From Nocardioides carbamazepini (GTDB taxonomy: Bacteria > Actinomycetota > Actinomycetes > Propionibacteriales > Nocardioidaceae): a stretch of 64,000 nt of DNA. The translations under genes were made by a program, and so were the position numbers. The stretch is from the NCBI RefSeq assembly GCF_024614185.1, contig NZ_JAHTLF010000013.1, positions 488,870 to 552,869 on the forward strand. The letters run 5' to 3'. The notes beneath the pieces are model-generated. The model saw nothing but the letters and a program-made list of their open reading frames with translations, was not told the origin of the DNA and did not search any database. Shown here piece after piece: positions 16,885 through 25,408 of this stretch (its first letter is position 1; each line of letters opens with the position of its first letter).

Positions 16885-17337
16885 ATGGAGTCCTCCTTGT
16901 CCCCCCGCCGGCACCGCGACCGGCGCGGGCGCGGGATGCGCGGTCCCGCGGTGCTGCCGCTGGGGACCCCCGGGCACCGGCCACCGCGACCACGCAGCCG
17001 GCGCGAGACCTTCGACCGGATCATGCTCGACGTGGTGACCGCCATCGACGCGCGCTGGTCGGACCACCTCGGCCTCGTGGAGTACGCCGTCGAGGACGCT
17101 CCCCAGCTCCCCGACGACTGGGACTCGGGGAGGGTGCCGCTGTCGTCGCTGGTGCGCGGCTCCGGTACGACGCCGACCCGGCTGGTCGTCTTCCGCCGCC
17201 CGCTCGAGCACCGCGCGGCGGACCGCACCGACCTGGAGGCGATCGTGCTCACCATCGTGGTCGAGCAGGTCGCGGAGCTGCTGGGCATCGAGCCGGCCCA
17301 GGTCGACCCGCGCTACCTGCCGGACGACGAGGACTGA
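16885..17337 (+). CDS. Zincin-like metallopeptidase-family protein with degenerate active site
   Basis: 150-residue member of the small zincin-like family (DUF1025/Zincin_1), corresponding to mycobacterial Rv3259. A basic N-terminus is followed by RETFDRIMLDVVTAID, a central beta region with RLVVFRRPLE, then the helix where the family has HExxH. Here that helix reads VEQVAELLGIE, so both zinc-ligand histidines are missing and peptidase activity is unlikely. It is divergent from the DUF3499 gene. The start is the ATG at 16885, the only ATG consistent with family length. Confidence 0.78.
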   Translation: MESSLSPRRHRDRRGRGMRGPAVLPLGTPGHRPPRPRSRRETFDRIMLDVVTAIDARWSDHLGLVEYAVEDAPQLPDDWDSGRVPLSSLVRGSGTTPTRLVVFRRPLEHRAADRTDLEAIVLTIVVEQVAELLGIEPAQVDPRYLPDDED

Positions 17338-17358
17338 GGCACCGTACCTACTCCGGCC

Positions 17359-18774
17359 CTACTCCGGCGCGACCGCCGGGATCCGGGCATGCGTCTCGGC
17401 GGGCCGCAGCCGCAGCGTCGCCAGGCCCGGCTGGGCGCCCTTGACCGGCAGCATCACGACGCCGGCGACGCGACTGGTGCGCGGCTCGACCGCGACGAGC
17501 ACGGCCTCGGGCGGCAGGTCGAGCGCGGCGGCCCGGTCGGGTGCGACCTCGACCTGGTCCTCACGCAGCACGGTCCCGTCGGCGGCGTACGACCTCACGT
17601 GCACCACGCCGTTGCGGCTCGCGTGACCGAGGAGCAGGGTCTTCTCCCCCACCGGAAGCACGGCGGCCGTCGGCTCGCGCACGGCGATCGCCGGCGCGAG
17701 CAGGGCGAGATCCTTGCGCTGCATCAGCCGGACCGAGGCGACGACCGGCTCGGCGGACTCGATGAGCACCCCGAGCACCCCGGCCGCATTGTCCCCGGTG
17801 AGCAGCGGCCGGAGGTCGACCTCCCGCACCGCGTGGGGCGGGACGGACACGTCCGGAGCACCGGTCGGGGTGAAGGTGGCGTCGGCGGTCACCAGCCGCA
17901 GCTGCGCACGGACCTCGTCGTCGCCGGGATTGGCGACGACGAGGGTGGCGTTGCGGGCCCCGTCGAGGCCGAGGATCAGGTTCTCAGTGTCGGGCTCGGC
18001 CTGGCTCGGCAGGAAGTCCGTGGTGGAGCGCCCCCGGCCGAGCTGGTCGCTGGTGTTGCGCGCCGTGACGCTCACCCGGCCCCGGGTGACGGTGACGTGG
18101 GCGGCCGTCGTCCCCCGCCGCGGCGCCGCGGTGGCGAGGTCGATCCGCTGCACGCCGTGGGCCGGGACCTGGATGCCGCGCAGGGCCGGCTCCTCGGCCG
18201 GACCCTCCTCATCGTGGAGCGCGACGTCGACCACGGCCTCGCCGTCGTCGGGATTCACCAGCTCCAGCGTGGTGGCGTAGCGGGCGGTGGCGCCGAGTCC
18301 AACCAGCCACTCGTCGTACGCCGGGGGGCGGCACTCGGGCACGGCCAGCGGATCGTCACGTCCGGCGGTGATGCCCGGCGCGGCGGCACCCTGGCCGTCG
18401 AGGACCACGGGGCCGGCGCTGTCGGGAACGACCGCCGTCACGCCTTCCGTGACCGTCACCGACACTCCGGCCACGGCCACGGCGCCGTCCGGCGGCGCCG
18501 CGAGCACGGCGAGCTCGCCGCCGGCGACACCGGGTGACCGGCCGGCGCGCGCCGTACTCGTCGTCCCGGTCCCACCGGGGCACACGACGGTCGACGAGGT
18601 GAGCTCGACCGTGGTCGGCGGCCGCAGTCCGGCGAGCGGCGTCCGCTCCTCGCCGATCACTCCGATCGCGACGGCGACGACGGCGGGCAGCACGAGCGCC
18701 AGGGCGACCAGGATGTCGACCCTCCGGCGGCGCGCGACGGACGCGCGGCGGCCTGCTGGCTTGTGGTCACTCAT
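17359..18774 (-). CDS. DUF5719-family membrane-anchored extracellular protein
   Basis: 471-residue protein of unknown function. A basic N-terminus (RRASVARRRRVD) precedes one transmembrane segment (ILVALALVLPAVVAVAIGVI, about residues 25-44). The rest is a predominantly beta, Ala/Val/Asp-rich extracellular region with repeated immunoglobulin-like strands such as NLILGLDGARNATLVVANPGDDEV. The start overlaps the stop of the large glycosyltransferase gene by 8 bp, as in related actinobacteria where the two travel together. A role in displaying or assisting the glycosyltransferase product is only inference. Confidence 0.75.
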   Translation of the reverse strand: MSDHKPAGRRASVARRRRVDILVALALVLPAVVAVAIGVIGEERTPLAGLRPPTTVELTSSTVVCPGGTGTTSTARAGRSPGVAGGELAVLAAPPDGAVAVAGVSVTVTEGVTAVVPDSAGPVVLDGQGAAAPGITAGRDDPLAVPECRPPAYDEWLVGLGATARYATTLELVNPDDGEAVVDVALHDEEGPAEEPALRGIQVPAHGVQRIDLATAAPRRGTTAAHVTVTRGRVSVTARNTSDQLGRGRSTTDFLPSQAEPDTENLILGLDGARNATLVVANPGDDEVRAQLRLVTADATFTPTGAPDVSVPPHAVREVDLRPLLTGDNAAGVLGVLIESAEPVVASVRLMQRKDLALLAPAIAVREPTAAVLPVGEKTLLLGHASRNGVVHVRSYAADGTVLREDQVEVAPDRAAALDLPPEAVLVAVEPRTSRVAGVVMLPVKGAQPGLATLRLRPAETHARIPAVAPE

Positions 18775-21661
18775 CGCGGTTCCTTCGCAGGGGCGGGAGG
18801 GCGAGCACGACCAGCACCGGGATCGCGCCGGCCTGGATCAGCAGCAGGATCCAGCGCAGCCAGGCCACCCAGTCACGGTGGCCGGGCAGCGGTCCCGGCT
18901 CGGGACTGACCTGCCAGGCCCGCGTGCCGCGCTCGGAGCTGGCCTGGACCAGGCCGGAGGTGGCGTCCAGGCTGGCGGCGATCGCGCCGTTGGCCGGGGC
19001 GGCCTGGACGATGTAGCGGATGCCGAGATCCGAGAGCCGGGTGACGGCGTCCGGGTCGGGTGAGGTCACCAGCGAGCGGATGGTCGCGGTGACGCCGCGG
19101 TCCTCGGCGGTCAGTCCGGCGATCTCGTCCTCACCGACGGTCGGGCCGTCGCCGCGGTGCACGTCGTAGCGCAGTCCGGCGTCCATGCCGCCCCGCAGCA
19201 CGAGTACGCCGTTGTGCTCGGCCTGCTCGGCGCGCTGGGCCATGTAGACGGGGACGTCGGAGGACGGTGGGTCGCGCAGCTCCTCCGCGCCCCAGCCCGC
19301 GAACCACACGAGCCCGACGAGAGGGGCGACCAGGCCGGCGACGCCCGCCGCGGCCAGGGCCGCCTGCGCGGGCTTGGCCTGGTCGCCGAGGTGATGCAGG
19401 GCGAGGCCGCCCAGCAGGATCGCGGTGATCCACGCGCCCTGGAGTACCAGCAGCACGGCGCCGAGGCCCGGCTGCTGACCCACCGGGCCGGCGATGTCGA
19501 CCGTCGTGATCGCCAGCGGCACGGCGACCACGGCCGCGACCGCGGCGACCAGCCAGCACACGACGACGGGGATCCGGGTCGCGCGGGGCACCAGTGCCAG
19601 CAGGGCCAGCACGGGCAAGGCCAGACCGACGGCGATCGGCGCCCCCAGGCCGCCGAGCCGCCCGGCGAGGAGCTCCCACCCGGAGGTGGCCGCGGTCGGC
19701 CAGCGGCCGACCTCCAGGACCGTGCCCGCGACCCCGCCCTCCAGGAGCAGGGGCAGCCACCACGGCAACAGGACGAGCAGCGGCACGGCCAGGGCGGCGA
19801 CGGGCGGTCCCCACACGGAGCGGTCGCGGACCTCGCCGGGGACGAGGCGGACCGCGCAGCCGAGCAGGACGCCGACGAGCACCGCCACGAGCGGCCAGGC
19901 GGGCGGCGCGACGGCCGTGAGCAGCGCGAGCGCCAGGCCGGTGCGCCAGGCCGCACGCCACCGGTGCCCGGCGTCGGGATCGGCGAAGCCGAGCGCGGCA
20001 TGCGCCATCCACGGCAGCACCGCGGCGGCGACCACGACGCCCCAGCGGCCACCGCCCCAGGCGCCGGACACGAGGGGGACGAGCGCCCACGTCACCGAGC
20101 CCCACAGGAGCAGCCAGCGCGGGGCGCCGTACGGCGTGACGAGGCGGCCGACGACGCGGAGGAACCGCCAGGCGCCCCACAGGCCCAGCGGCGCGGCGAG
20201 GGCCATCAGGACGGACAGGAGGAGCGAGGGGCCGAACGGCAGGCCGAGAAGGGCGAGCGGCAGGACGTACGCCGGCGCCGGGATGTCGCTGCCGAAGCCG
20301 ATCGGATGGCGGCCCTCCAGGTGCAGCGCCCACCAGTCGCCGACGCTCGCGGGAGCGGGCGAGAGGGCGCCGCCGGCGATGCCGCCGACCACGTCGCGGA
20401 CGCCGACGAGCAGCGCGACGACCGTGACCGCGGTCGCCACGGCGACGGGGTTGGTGAGGAAGCGCACCACGATGCCGGTGTCGGCGAACTCCTCGTCCTC
20501 GTCACGGTGGCGGGCCGGCGGCGGACCGGCGGCGGCGTCCCGCTCGGCGGCGGCGACCCGTCGGCGATCGGCGACATCGGCGGCCTGGTTGGTCGCGGCC
20601 GCGACGAGGTCGGAGACGAAGTCGAGGCCGTGTCGGTAGGGCACCCACCAGGGCGCCAGCAGGCGGCGTACCCGGGACCGGTCCACGCCGCCTCCGCCCG
20701 CCGCGCGGCGCGCGCGCCGGGCGGCGCGGAGGGCGCCGGGACGGCGCAGGACCGAGATCAGCGCGGCCAGCTCGTCGAGCGCCTCGCCGACGGCCCGGAC
20801 GCAGAGCAGGCCGAGCACGCGCAGCAGGGAGCCGACGGTGAGCCGCAGCGCCTGCAGGGGAAGGGTGGCGCCGCGGGCGTTGGCGAGCAGGGTGAAGAGC
20901 GCGGCGCGGCGCTCCTGGAAGTGGGTGTGTCGCCCGGTCAGCGGCGTGCGTCGCACGCCGCGGTGCGCGGCCTCGGCGTGGAAGACGACGGCGGACGGGA
21001 CCACGATGGTGGTCCGGCCGGCCGCGGCGGCGCGCCAACCGAGGTCGATGTCGTTGCCGAAGATCGGCAGGGCGGGGTCGAAGCCGCCGAGCTCCTCGAG
21101 CACCTCGCGGCGCACGAGCATGCCCGCGGAGTTGACCGCCAGCACCTCACGGACCTCGTCGTGCTGGCCCTGGTCGTACTCGCCGCGCTCCAGGCCGGTC
21201 TCGCGCCGGCCGGTGCCGCTGATGGTGACGCCCAGCTCGAGCAGGCGGCGCAGCGAGGGCCACTCACGCAGCTTGGGGCCGAGGATGTCGGCCTCGGGCC
21301 GCTGCGCGGCGGCGTCGAGAAGTGCGGCCAGCGCGTCGGGCGCGGGACTCGCGTCGTCGTGCAGGATCCACACCCACTCGGGTGCGGCACCACTCCCCGT
21401 CGACGCGGACAGCGCGAGCAGGCCGTCGGCGACGGCATCGGGGAACCCGGCGTCCCGGGGCAGGGAGCGCTGCTCGAGGGGCAGTCGATCCGCGAGGGCG
21501 ACCCGGACCAGCTCGGCGCTGCCGTCCGAGCTCCCGGTGTCGACGGCCACGACCCGCGTAGGGGGCGCGGTCTGCGCGAGCAGGCCGTCGAGGACCGCCG
21601 GCAGCCAGGAGCTGCCGTCGTGGCTGACCAGGAGGACAGCCACCTCGGGTTGTTGCGACAC
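18767..21661 (-). CDS. Large GT2 glycosyltransferase with polytopic membrane domain
   Basis: 964-residue fusion. The N-terminal ~300 residues are a GT-A glycosyltransferase family 2 domain: AVLLVSHDGSSWLPAVLDGLL, VDTGSSDGSAE, metal motif LHDDASP and later IFGNDIDLGWRAAAAG. The rest has about 12-14 hydrophobic segments with long loops, resembling polytopic GT-C-like partners. It probably transfers a sugar from a nucleotide- or lipid-linked donor to a cell-envelope glycan. It is cotranscribed with the DUF5719 gene and conserved in this neighbourhood in actinobacteria lacking mycolic acids. Confidence 0.82.
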   Translation of the reverse strand: MSQQPEVAVLLVSHDGSSWLPAVLDGLLAQTAPPTRVVAVDTGSSDGSAELVRVALADRLPLEQRSLPRDAGFPDAVADGLLALSASTGSGAAPEWVWILHDDASPAPDALAALLDAAAQRPEADILGPKLREWPSLRRLLELGVTISGTGRRETGLERGEYDQGQHDEVREVLAVNSAGMLVRREVLEELGGFDPALPIFGNDIDLGWRAAAAGRTTIVVPSAVVFHAEAAHRGVRRTPLTGRHTHFQERRAALFTLLANARGATLPLQALRLTVGSLLRVLGLLCVRAVGEALDELAALISVLRRPGALRAARRARRAAGGGGVDRSRVRRLLAPWWVPYRHGLDFVSDLVAAATNQAADVADRRRVAAAERDAAAGPPPARHRDEDEEFADTGIVVRFLTNPVAVATAVTVVALLVGVRDVVGGIAGGALSPAPASVGDWWALHLEGRHPIGFGSDIPAPAYVLPLALLGLPFGPSLLLSVLMALAAPLGLWGAWRFLRVVGRLVTPYGAPRWLLLWGSVTWALVPLVSGAWGGGRWGVVVAAAVLPWMAHAALGFADPDAGHRWRAAWRTGLALALLTAVAPPAWPLVAVLVGVLLGCAVRLVPGEVRDRSVWGPPVAALAVPLLVLLPWWLPLLLEGGVAGTVLEVGRWPTAATSGWELLAGRLGGLGAPIAVGLALPVLALLALVPRATRIPVVVCWLVAAVAAVVAVPLAITTVDIAGPVGQQPGLGAVLLVLQGAWITAILLGGLALHHLGDQAKPAQAALAAAGVAGLVAPLVGLVWFAGWGAEELRDPPSSDVPVYMAQRAEQAEHNGVLVLRGGMDAGLRYDVHRGDGPTVGEDEIAGLTAEDRGVTATIRSLVTSPDPDAVTRLSDLGIRYIVQAAPANGAIAASLDATSGLVQASSERGTRAWQVSPEPGPLPGHRDWVAWLRWILLLIQAGAIPVLVVLALPPLRRNRDE

Positions 21662-21744
21662 GAGGTCAGACCCTACGACCGACGGCCCGAAGGGGGCGAA
21701 CCGTCAGCGCGAGCCGGAGTCGCGCGCGAGCTGGGCAGGTCAGC

Positions 21745-21999
21745 TCAAACGGCGCGCTTCTTCAGCTTGCGACGCTCACGTTCCGACATACCGCCCCAGA
21801 TGCCGAAGCGCTCGTCATTGCCCAGCGCGGCCTCGAGGCATTCGGCGCGCACCTCGCAGGTCTGACAGACCTTCTTGGCCTCGCGCGTCGATCCTCCCTT
21901 CTCAGGGAAGAACGCCTCGGGGTCCGTCTGGGCGCACAACGCACGCTCCTGCCACCCCAGCTCGTCGGAATCTGCTTCGACCAGGAACAGTTCCCTCAC
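21745..21999 (-). CDS. whiB: WhiB-family iron-sulfur regulator (WhiB/WhmD/WhiB2 type)
   Basis: 84-residue transcription factor controlling sporulation or septation in relatives. The four cluster ligands are Cys22, Cys45, Cys48 and Cys54. The GIWGG turn and basic C-terminus SERERRKLKKRAV for sigma factor/DNA contact follow. The GTG at 21999 is chosen because it gives VRELFLVEADSDELGWQERALC, aligning with Streptomyces WhiB, and has AAGGGG upstream. An ATG at 22044 would add 15 residues and would coincide with the predicted transcription start. Position next to cofD matches mycobacterial whiB2-fbiA. Confidence 0.92.
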   Translation of the reverse strand: MRELFLVEADSDELGWQERALCAQTDPEAFFPEKGGSTREAKKVCQTCEVRAECLEAALGNDERFGIWGGMSERERRKLKKRAV

Positions 22000-22050
22000 G
22001 ATTTCGCCCCTTACGACTCGACCCGGTGCCCCGAACGACACCATTGGAAT

Positions 22051-22078
22051 TACATACGTGTCATACCCAAAGAGTCAA
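22051..22078 (-). promoter_or_regulatory. Probable whiB promoter
   Basis: On the minus strand TTGACT (22078-22073) and TATGTA (22056-22051) are separated by 16 bp in an AT-rich patch between whiB and cofD. This gives a predicted start near 22044. The -35 matches the housekeeping consensus at five of six positions; the -10 is weaker. A plus-strand TATAGG at 22091-22096 could be the -10 for cofD but has no clear -35. Confidence 0.4.
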
Positions 22079-22134
22079 GGTCGAATCTGCTATAGGCAAC
22101 CCCGTGCATCCTGCCGCTCTCGGGCAGGGCACAG

Positions 22135-23202
22135 TTGTCCCCCGTGGAATCGACACCTGACGCGACAACCGCTGGACCCATCGGCGGACCGCTCCGCCAG
22201 CTGACCGTCCTCTCGGGCGGCATGGGCGGAGCCCGGTTCCTGCAGGGCCTGCTCCACGGCATCGCCACCGGAACCCTACCCGGTGTGGCCACGGACGCCC
22301 ACGTGACGGTCATCGCCAACAACGCGGACGACTGGTGGATCCACGGCCTCAAGGTCTGCCCCGATCTCGACACGGTGATGTACACCCTCGGCGACGGGAT
22401 CGACCCCGAGCGGGGCTGGGGACGTCGAGCGGAGACGTGGAGCGCCAAGGAGGAGCTGGCGGCGTACGGCGTGGAGCCCACCTGGTTCGGTCTCGGCGAC
22501 CGGGACATCGCCACCCACCTGGTGCGTACCCAGATGCTCGACGCCGGGTACCCGCTCTCCCAGGTGACCCAGGCGCTGTGCCGACGCTGGCTCACCCCGG
22601 CGTACGGCGACACGCTGAGCCTCCTGCCGATGACCGACGACCGGGTCGAGACCCACGTCGCCGTCGCGGACCCCGACTCCCCCAGCGGACGGCGGGTCGT
22701 GCACTTCCAGGAGTACTGGGTGCGGCTGCGCGCCGAGGTGCCCGCCGAGCAGGTCGTCTTCGTCGGGATGGACGAGACCACCCCCGCCCCCGGGGTGGTC
22801 GAGGCGATCACCGGCGCCGACCTCGTGCTGCTGCCGCCCTCGAACCCGGTCGTGTCGGTCGGCACCATCCTCGGCGTGCCCGGCATCCGGGACGCGGTGC
22901 GGTCCACCGAGGCGAAGGTCGTCGGCCTCTCCCCCATCGTCGGCGACACCCACGTGCGCGGCATGGCCGAGCAGATGCTGACCTCGATCGGCGTCGAGGT
23001 CAGTGCCGCCGGCGTCGGCCTCAACTACGGCGCCCGCGCGGCCGGCGGCGTGCTCGACGGCTGGCTCGTCGACGAGCGGGACGCCGCCCAGGTCGCCCGG
23101 CTCGAGGCGGCGGGCATCCGCGCGGCCGCCGTACCCCTGATGATGACCGACCACGACGCCACGGCCGCGATGGCCGCCGCGGCGATCGAGCTGGTGTGCT
23201 GA
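22135..23202 (+). CDS. cofD: 2-phospho-L-lactate transferase (coenzyme F420 biosynthesis)
   Basis: 355-residue CofD/FbiA enzyme, which joins the phospholactate or phosphoenolpyruvate moiety to Fo during F420 synthesis. The nucleotide-binding N-terminus is LTVLSGGMGGARFLQGL, followed by IANNADDWWIHGLKVCPDLDTVMYTL and the PSNPVVSVGTILGVPGIR region, all characteristic. The TTG at 22135 is supported by GGGCAGGG about 5 nt upstream; an in-frame GTG at 22144 is the alternative. Its TGATG overlap with the next gene couples it to cofE. Confidence 0.94.
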   Translation: MSPVESTPDATTAGPIGGPLRQLTVLSGGMGGARFLQGLLHGIATGTLPGVATDAHVTVIANNADDWWIHGLKVCPDLDTVMYTLGDGIDPERGWGRRAETWSAKEELAAYGVEPTWFGLGDRDIATHLVRTQMLDAGYPLSQVTQALCRRWLTPAYGDTLSLLPMTDDRVETHVAVADPDSPSGRRVVHFQEYWVRLRAEVPAEQVVFVGMDETTPAPGVVEAITGADLVLLPPSNPVVSVGTILGVPGIRDAVRSTEAKVVGLSPIVGDTHVRGMAEQMLTSIGVEVSAAGVGLNYGARAAGGVLDGWLVDERDAAQVARLEAAGIRAAAVPLMMTDHDATAAMAAAAIELVC

Positions 23203-24158
23203 TGTCGCTGACGGTGCGCGCGCCCGAGGGCGTCCCCGAGATCCGGCCCGGCGACGACCTCGCCGCCGCCCTGCTCGGCGCCCTCGGGCCCGACGACCTG
23301 GTCGACGGCGACGTCCTCGTCGTCACCAGCAAGGTCGTCAGCAAGGCCGAGGGACGGATCGAGGACGGCGACCGCGAGGCCTGGATCGACGCCGAGACCG
23401 ACCGGCTCGTCGCCCGGCGCGGCCCGACCCGGATCGTGCGCAACCGGCTCGGCCTGACCATGGCCGCCGCCGGCGTCGACGCCTCCAACGTCGAGCAGGG
23501 CTCCGTGGTGCTGCTGCCGATCGACCCCGACGCGTCCGCCCGCCGCCTGCGTGCCGCGGTGGCCGAGCGGCGCGGCGTCAACGTCGGGGTCGTCATCACC
23601 GACACCGCCGGCCGGGCCTGGCGCGAGGGCCAGACCGACATCGCCATCGGCGCCGCCGGCCTGACCGTCCTCGAGTCCTTCACCGGCCGGGTCGACGCCC
23701 ACGGCAACGAGCTGGCGGTCACCGCCCCCGCCGTCGCCGACGAGATCGCCTCGGCCGTCGAGCTCGCCCAGGGCAAGCTCGGCTCCCGGCCGTGCGCCGT
23801 CCTGCGCGGCCGCGCCGACCTCGTCCTCGCACCCGGCACCGATGGCCCCGGCGCGCGGGCCCTCATCCGCGCCGACGGCGCCGACCTGTTCGGGTACGGC
23901 GCCCGCGAGGCCGTGATCCAGGCCGTGGCCTCCCGACCGGCCGCACGCGCACCGTTCGGCAGCGCGGTCGGCGCCGACGAGTTCGTCGCTGCGCTGAGCC
24001 GCGCGGGGATCGCGGCGCAGGCGGCGACTCCGGTCGACGTACGCACCCGGAGAGAGCGACGCGCGGCGGCCGACATCGTCGCCTTCGCCCACGGCTGGGA
24101 GAGCGTGGAGACAGGAGATCTCGACACCGACCTGCGGTTTCGACCGGCGACTCCGTAG
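23202..24158 (+). CDS. cofE: Coenzyme F420-0:L-glutamate ligase
   Basis: 318-residue CofE-type gamma-glutamyl ligase adding glutamates to F420. Characteristic segments are EGVPEIRPGDDLA, DGDVLVVTSKVVSKAEGR, RIVRNRLGLTMAAAGVDASN and the GVVITDTAGRAWREGQTDIAIGAAG metal/GTP region. Mycobacterial FbiB is about 130 residues longer because of a C-terminal nitroreductase-like domain. Here only about 70 residues follow the ligase domain, so that domain is absent or vestigial. Overlaps cofD by one base. Confidence 0.9.
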   Translation: MSLTVRAPEGVPEIRPGDDLAAALLGALGPDDLVDGDVLVVTSKVVSKAEGRIEDGDREAWIDAETDRLVARRGPTRIVRNRLGLTMAAAGVDASNVEQGSVVLLPIDPDASARRLRAAVAERRGVNVGVVITDTAGRAWREGQTDIAIGAAGLTVLESFTGRVDAHGNELAVTAPAVADEIASAVELAQGKLGSRPCAVLRGRADLVLAPGTDGPGARALIRADGADLFGYGAREAVIQAVASRPAARAPFGSAVGADEFVAALSRAGIAAQAATPVDVRTRRERRAAADIVAFAHGWESVETGDLDTDLRFRPATP

Positions 24159-24226
24159 ACTTCCCGCGTTCGCCGCACGGGGCGCGCTCACGCCTGCCCC
24201 CTCACGACCAAGACGAGGTACCCGCA

Positions 24227-24988
24227 GTGGCCAAGTCCAGCAAGTCCGAGAAGTCGGAGCGCCGCCAAGTCATCGACGACGTCCGGCGGAAGCAGAAGCG
24301 CGCCGACAGCCGCCAGGGCATGGCCATCGTGGGCGTGTGCGTCGTGGTCGCCCTGGTGATCATCGGGGCCGCTCTCTACCCGAAGGCCCGCGACATCGTC
24401 AACGACCGGAAGTGGAAGGGCAAGAGCGTCGCCGAGATCGGCGCCGCGGCCAGCGTCTGCGGTGACATCACCGAGAAGGAGGCGACCGGCAGTGGCGACC
24501 ACGTCCCCGAGGGGCAGCAGGTCGACTACACCGACGGCCCGCCCGCGTTCGGTCCGCACTGGAACGTCGCCGGCATCGCCCCCGCGCCGATCGGCGACCG
24601 CTTCTACACCACGGACTCCCGCCCCGAGCTCGAGCAGCTGATCCACAACAGCGAGCACGGCTACACGATCCTCTGGTACGACGCCACCGCCGCCGACGAC
24701 TCCGAGCAGATCTCGGCCATGCGCGCCATCGCCAAGATCATGGACGCCAACGACACCAACCAGCGGTTGAAGTTCAAGGTCGCGCCCTGGACCAAGGCCG
24801 ACATCAAGGAGACGGGCAAGGCCTTCCCCGAGGGCCAGCACGTCGCCCTCACCCACTGGCGGGTCGACCGGGACACCGAGAAGCAGTACGGCGCCTGGCA
24901 GTACTGCTCCGAGGTCAGCGGTGACGCACTCGAGTCCTTCATGGACAAGTACCCGTTCACGGACGCGCCCGAGCCCTACGCGTACTGA
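24227..24988 (+). CDS. DUF3105 membrane-anchored protein
   Basis: 253-residue protein of unknown function. A Lys/Glu/Ser-rich N-terminus (MAKSSKSEKSERRQ) precedes one transmembrane helix (MAIVGVCVVVALVIIGAAL, about residues 36-54). The extracellular domain has HVPEGQQVDY, PPAFGPHWN, HNSEHGYTILWYD and a C-terminal LTHWR-GAWQYCSEVSG region with conserved His residues and Cys pair typical of DUF3105. Start GTG with AGGT upstream. It ends 3 bp before a repeat element. Confidence 0.85.
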   Translation: MAKSSKSEKSERRQVIDDVRRKQKRADSRQGMAIVGVCVVVALVIIGAALYPKARDIVNDRKWKGKSVAEIGAAASVCGDITEKEATGSGDHVPEGQQVDYTDGPPAFGPHWNVAGIAPAPIGDRFYTTDSRPELEQLIHNSEHGYTILWYDATAADDSEQISAMRAIAKIMDANDTNQRLKFKVAPWTKADIKETGKAFPEGQHVALTHWRVDRDTEKQYGAWQYCSEVSGDALESFMDKYPFTDAPEPYAY

Positions 24989-24991
24989 GTT

Positions 24992-25197
24992 GATGGCGCG
25001 AGCGCGTCGTCGCTTCGCTCCGCCGCGCTGCCGCGCACGCAGTTGGCTTCCGTAGCCGGTTGAGTCCGTCTGGCGGCCACCCGCCGGCTCGAGGAAAGCT
25101 CGGCTCCTCCGCTCCGGTCGCTCCTTCGTCGCTCCCTACACTCCGTCGCCTTCGCTTTCCACGACGACCGGCCCGACATTCAGGCGCTCGCGCCATC
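24992..25197 (-). repeat. ~206-bp intergenic repeat element, copy 1 (minus orientation)
   Basis: Begins 3 bp after the DUF3105 stop. The ends are GATGGCGCGAGCGC and its reverse complement GCGCTCGCGCCATC, a 14-bp terminal inverted pair. Read on the minus strand it contains GGAGCGACCGGAGC-type and GCGTGCGCGGCAGCGCGGCG blocks also found in copies 2 and 3. It carries no supported coding sequence. It may be a mobile miniature element or a structured intergenic repeat. Confidence 0.75.
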
Positions 25198-25389
25198 GGG
25201 CGTCACCGAGGCCACGGCGGGAACGCCGGGCGAGGAGGCGCAGGGAGCGAGGAACGAGCGACCGGAGCCGACGAGACCGGTGCTTTCCGCCGTGCCGGAC
25301 GTATGCCGCCACGCGAACGCAGGACCTACGGAACTCGACCGCGTGCGCGGCAGCGCGGCGCGAGGAACGAGCGACGCGCTCGCGCCATC
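25184..25389 (+). repeat. ~206-bp intergenic repeat element, copy 2 (plus orientation)
   Basis: Shares its left 14-mer with copy 1, so the two copies form a head-to-head pair filling the DUF3105-manC intergenic gap. It is flanked by GCGCTCGCGCCATC at both ends. Internal blocks GGGAGCGAGGAACGAGCGAC and GCGAGGAACGAGCGACGCGC match copy 3 closely. A further GCGCGTCGCTCGCGCCATCA at 25392-25411 follows and includes the manC stop codon. Together with copy 1 this explains the 420-bp gene-free stretch 24989-25408. Confidence 0.75.
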
Positions 25390-25408
25390 GAGCGCGTCGC
25401 TCGCGCCA

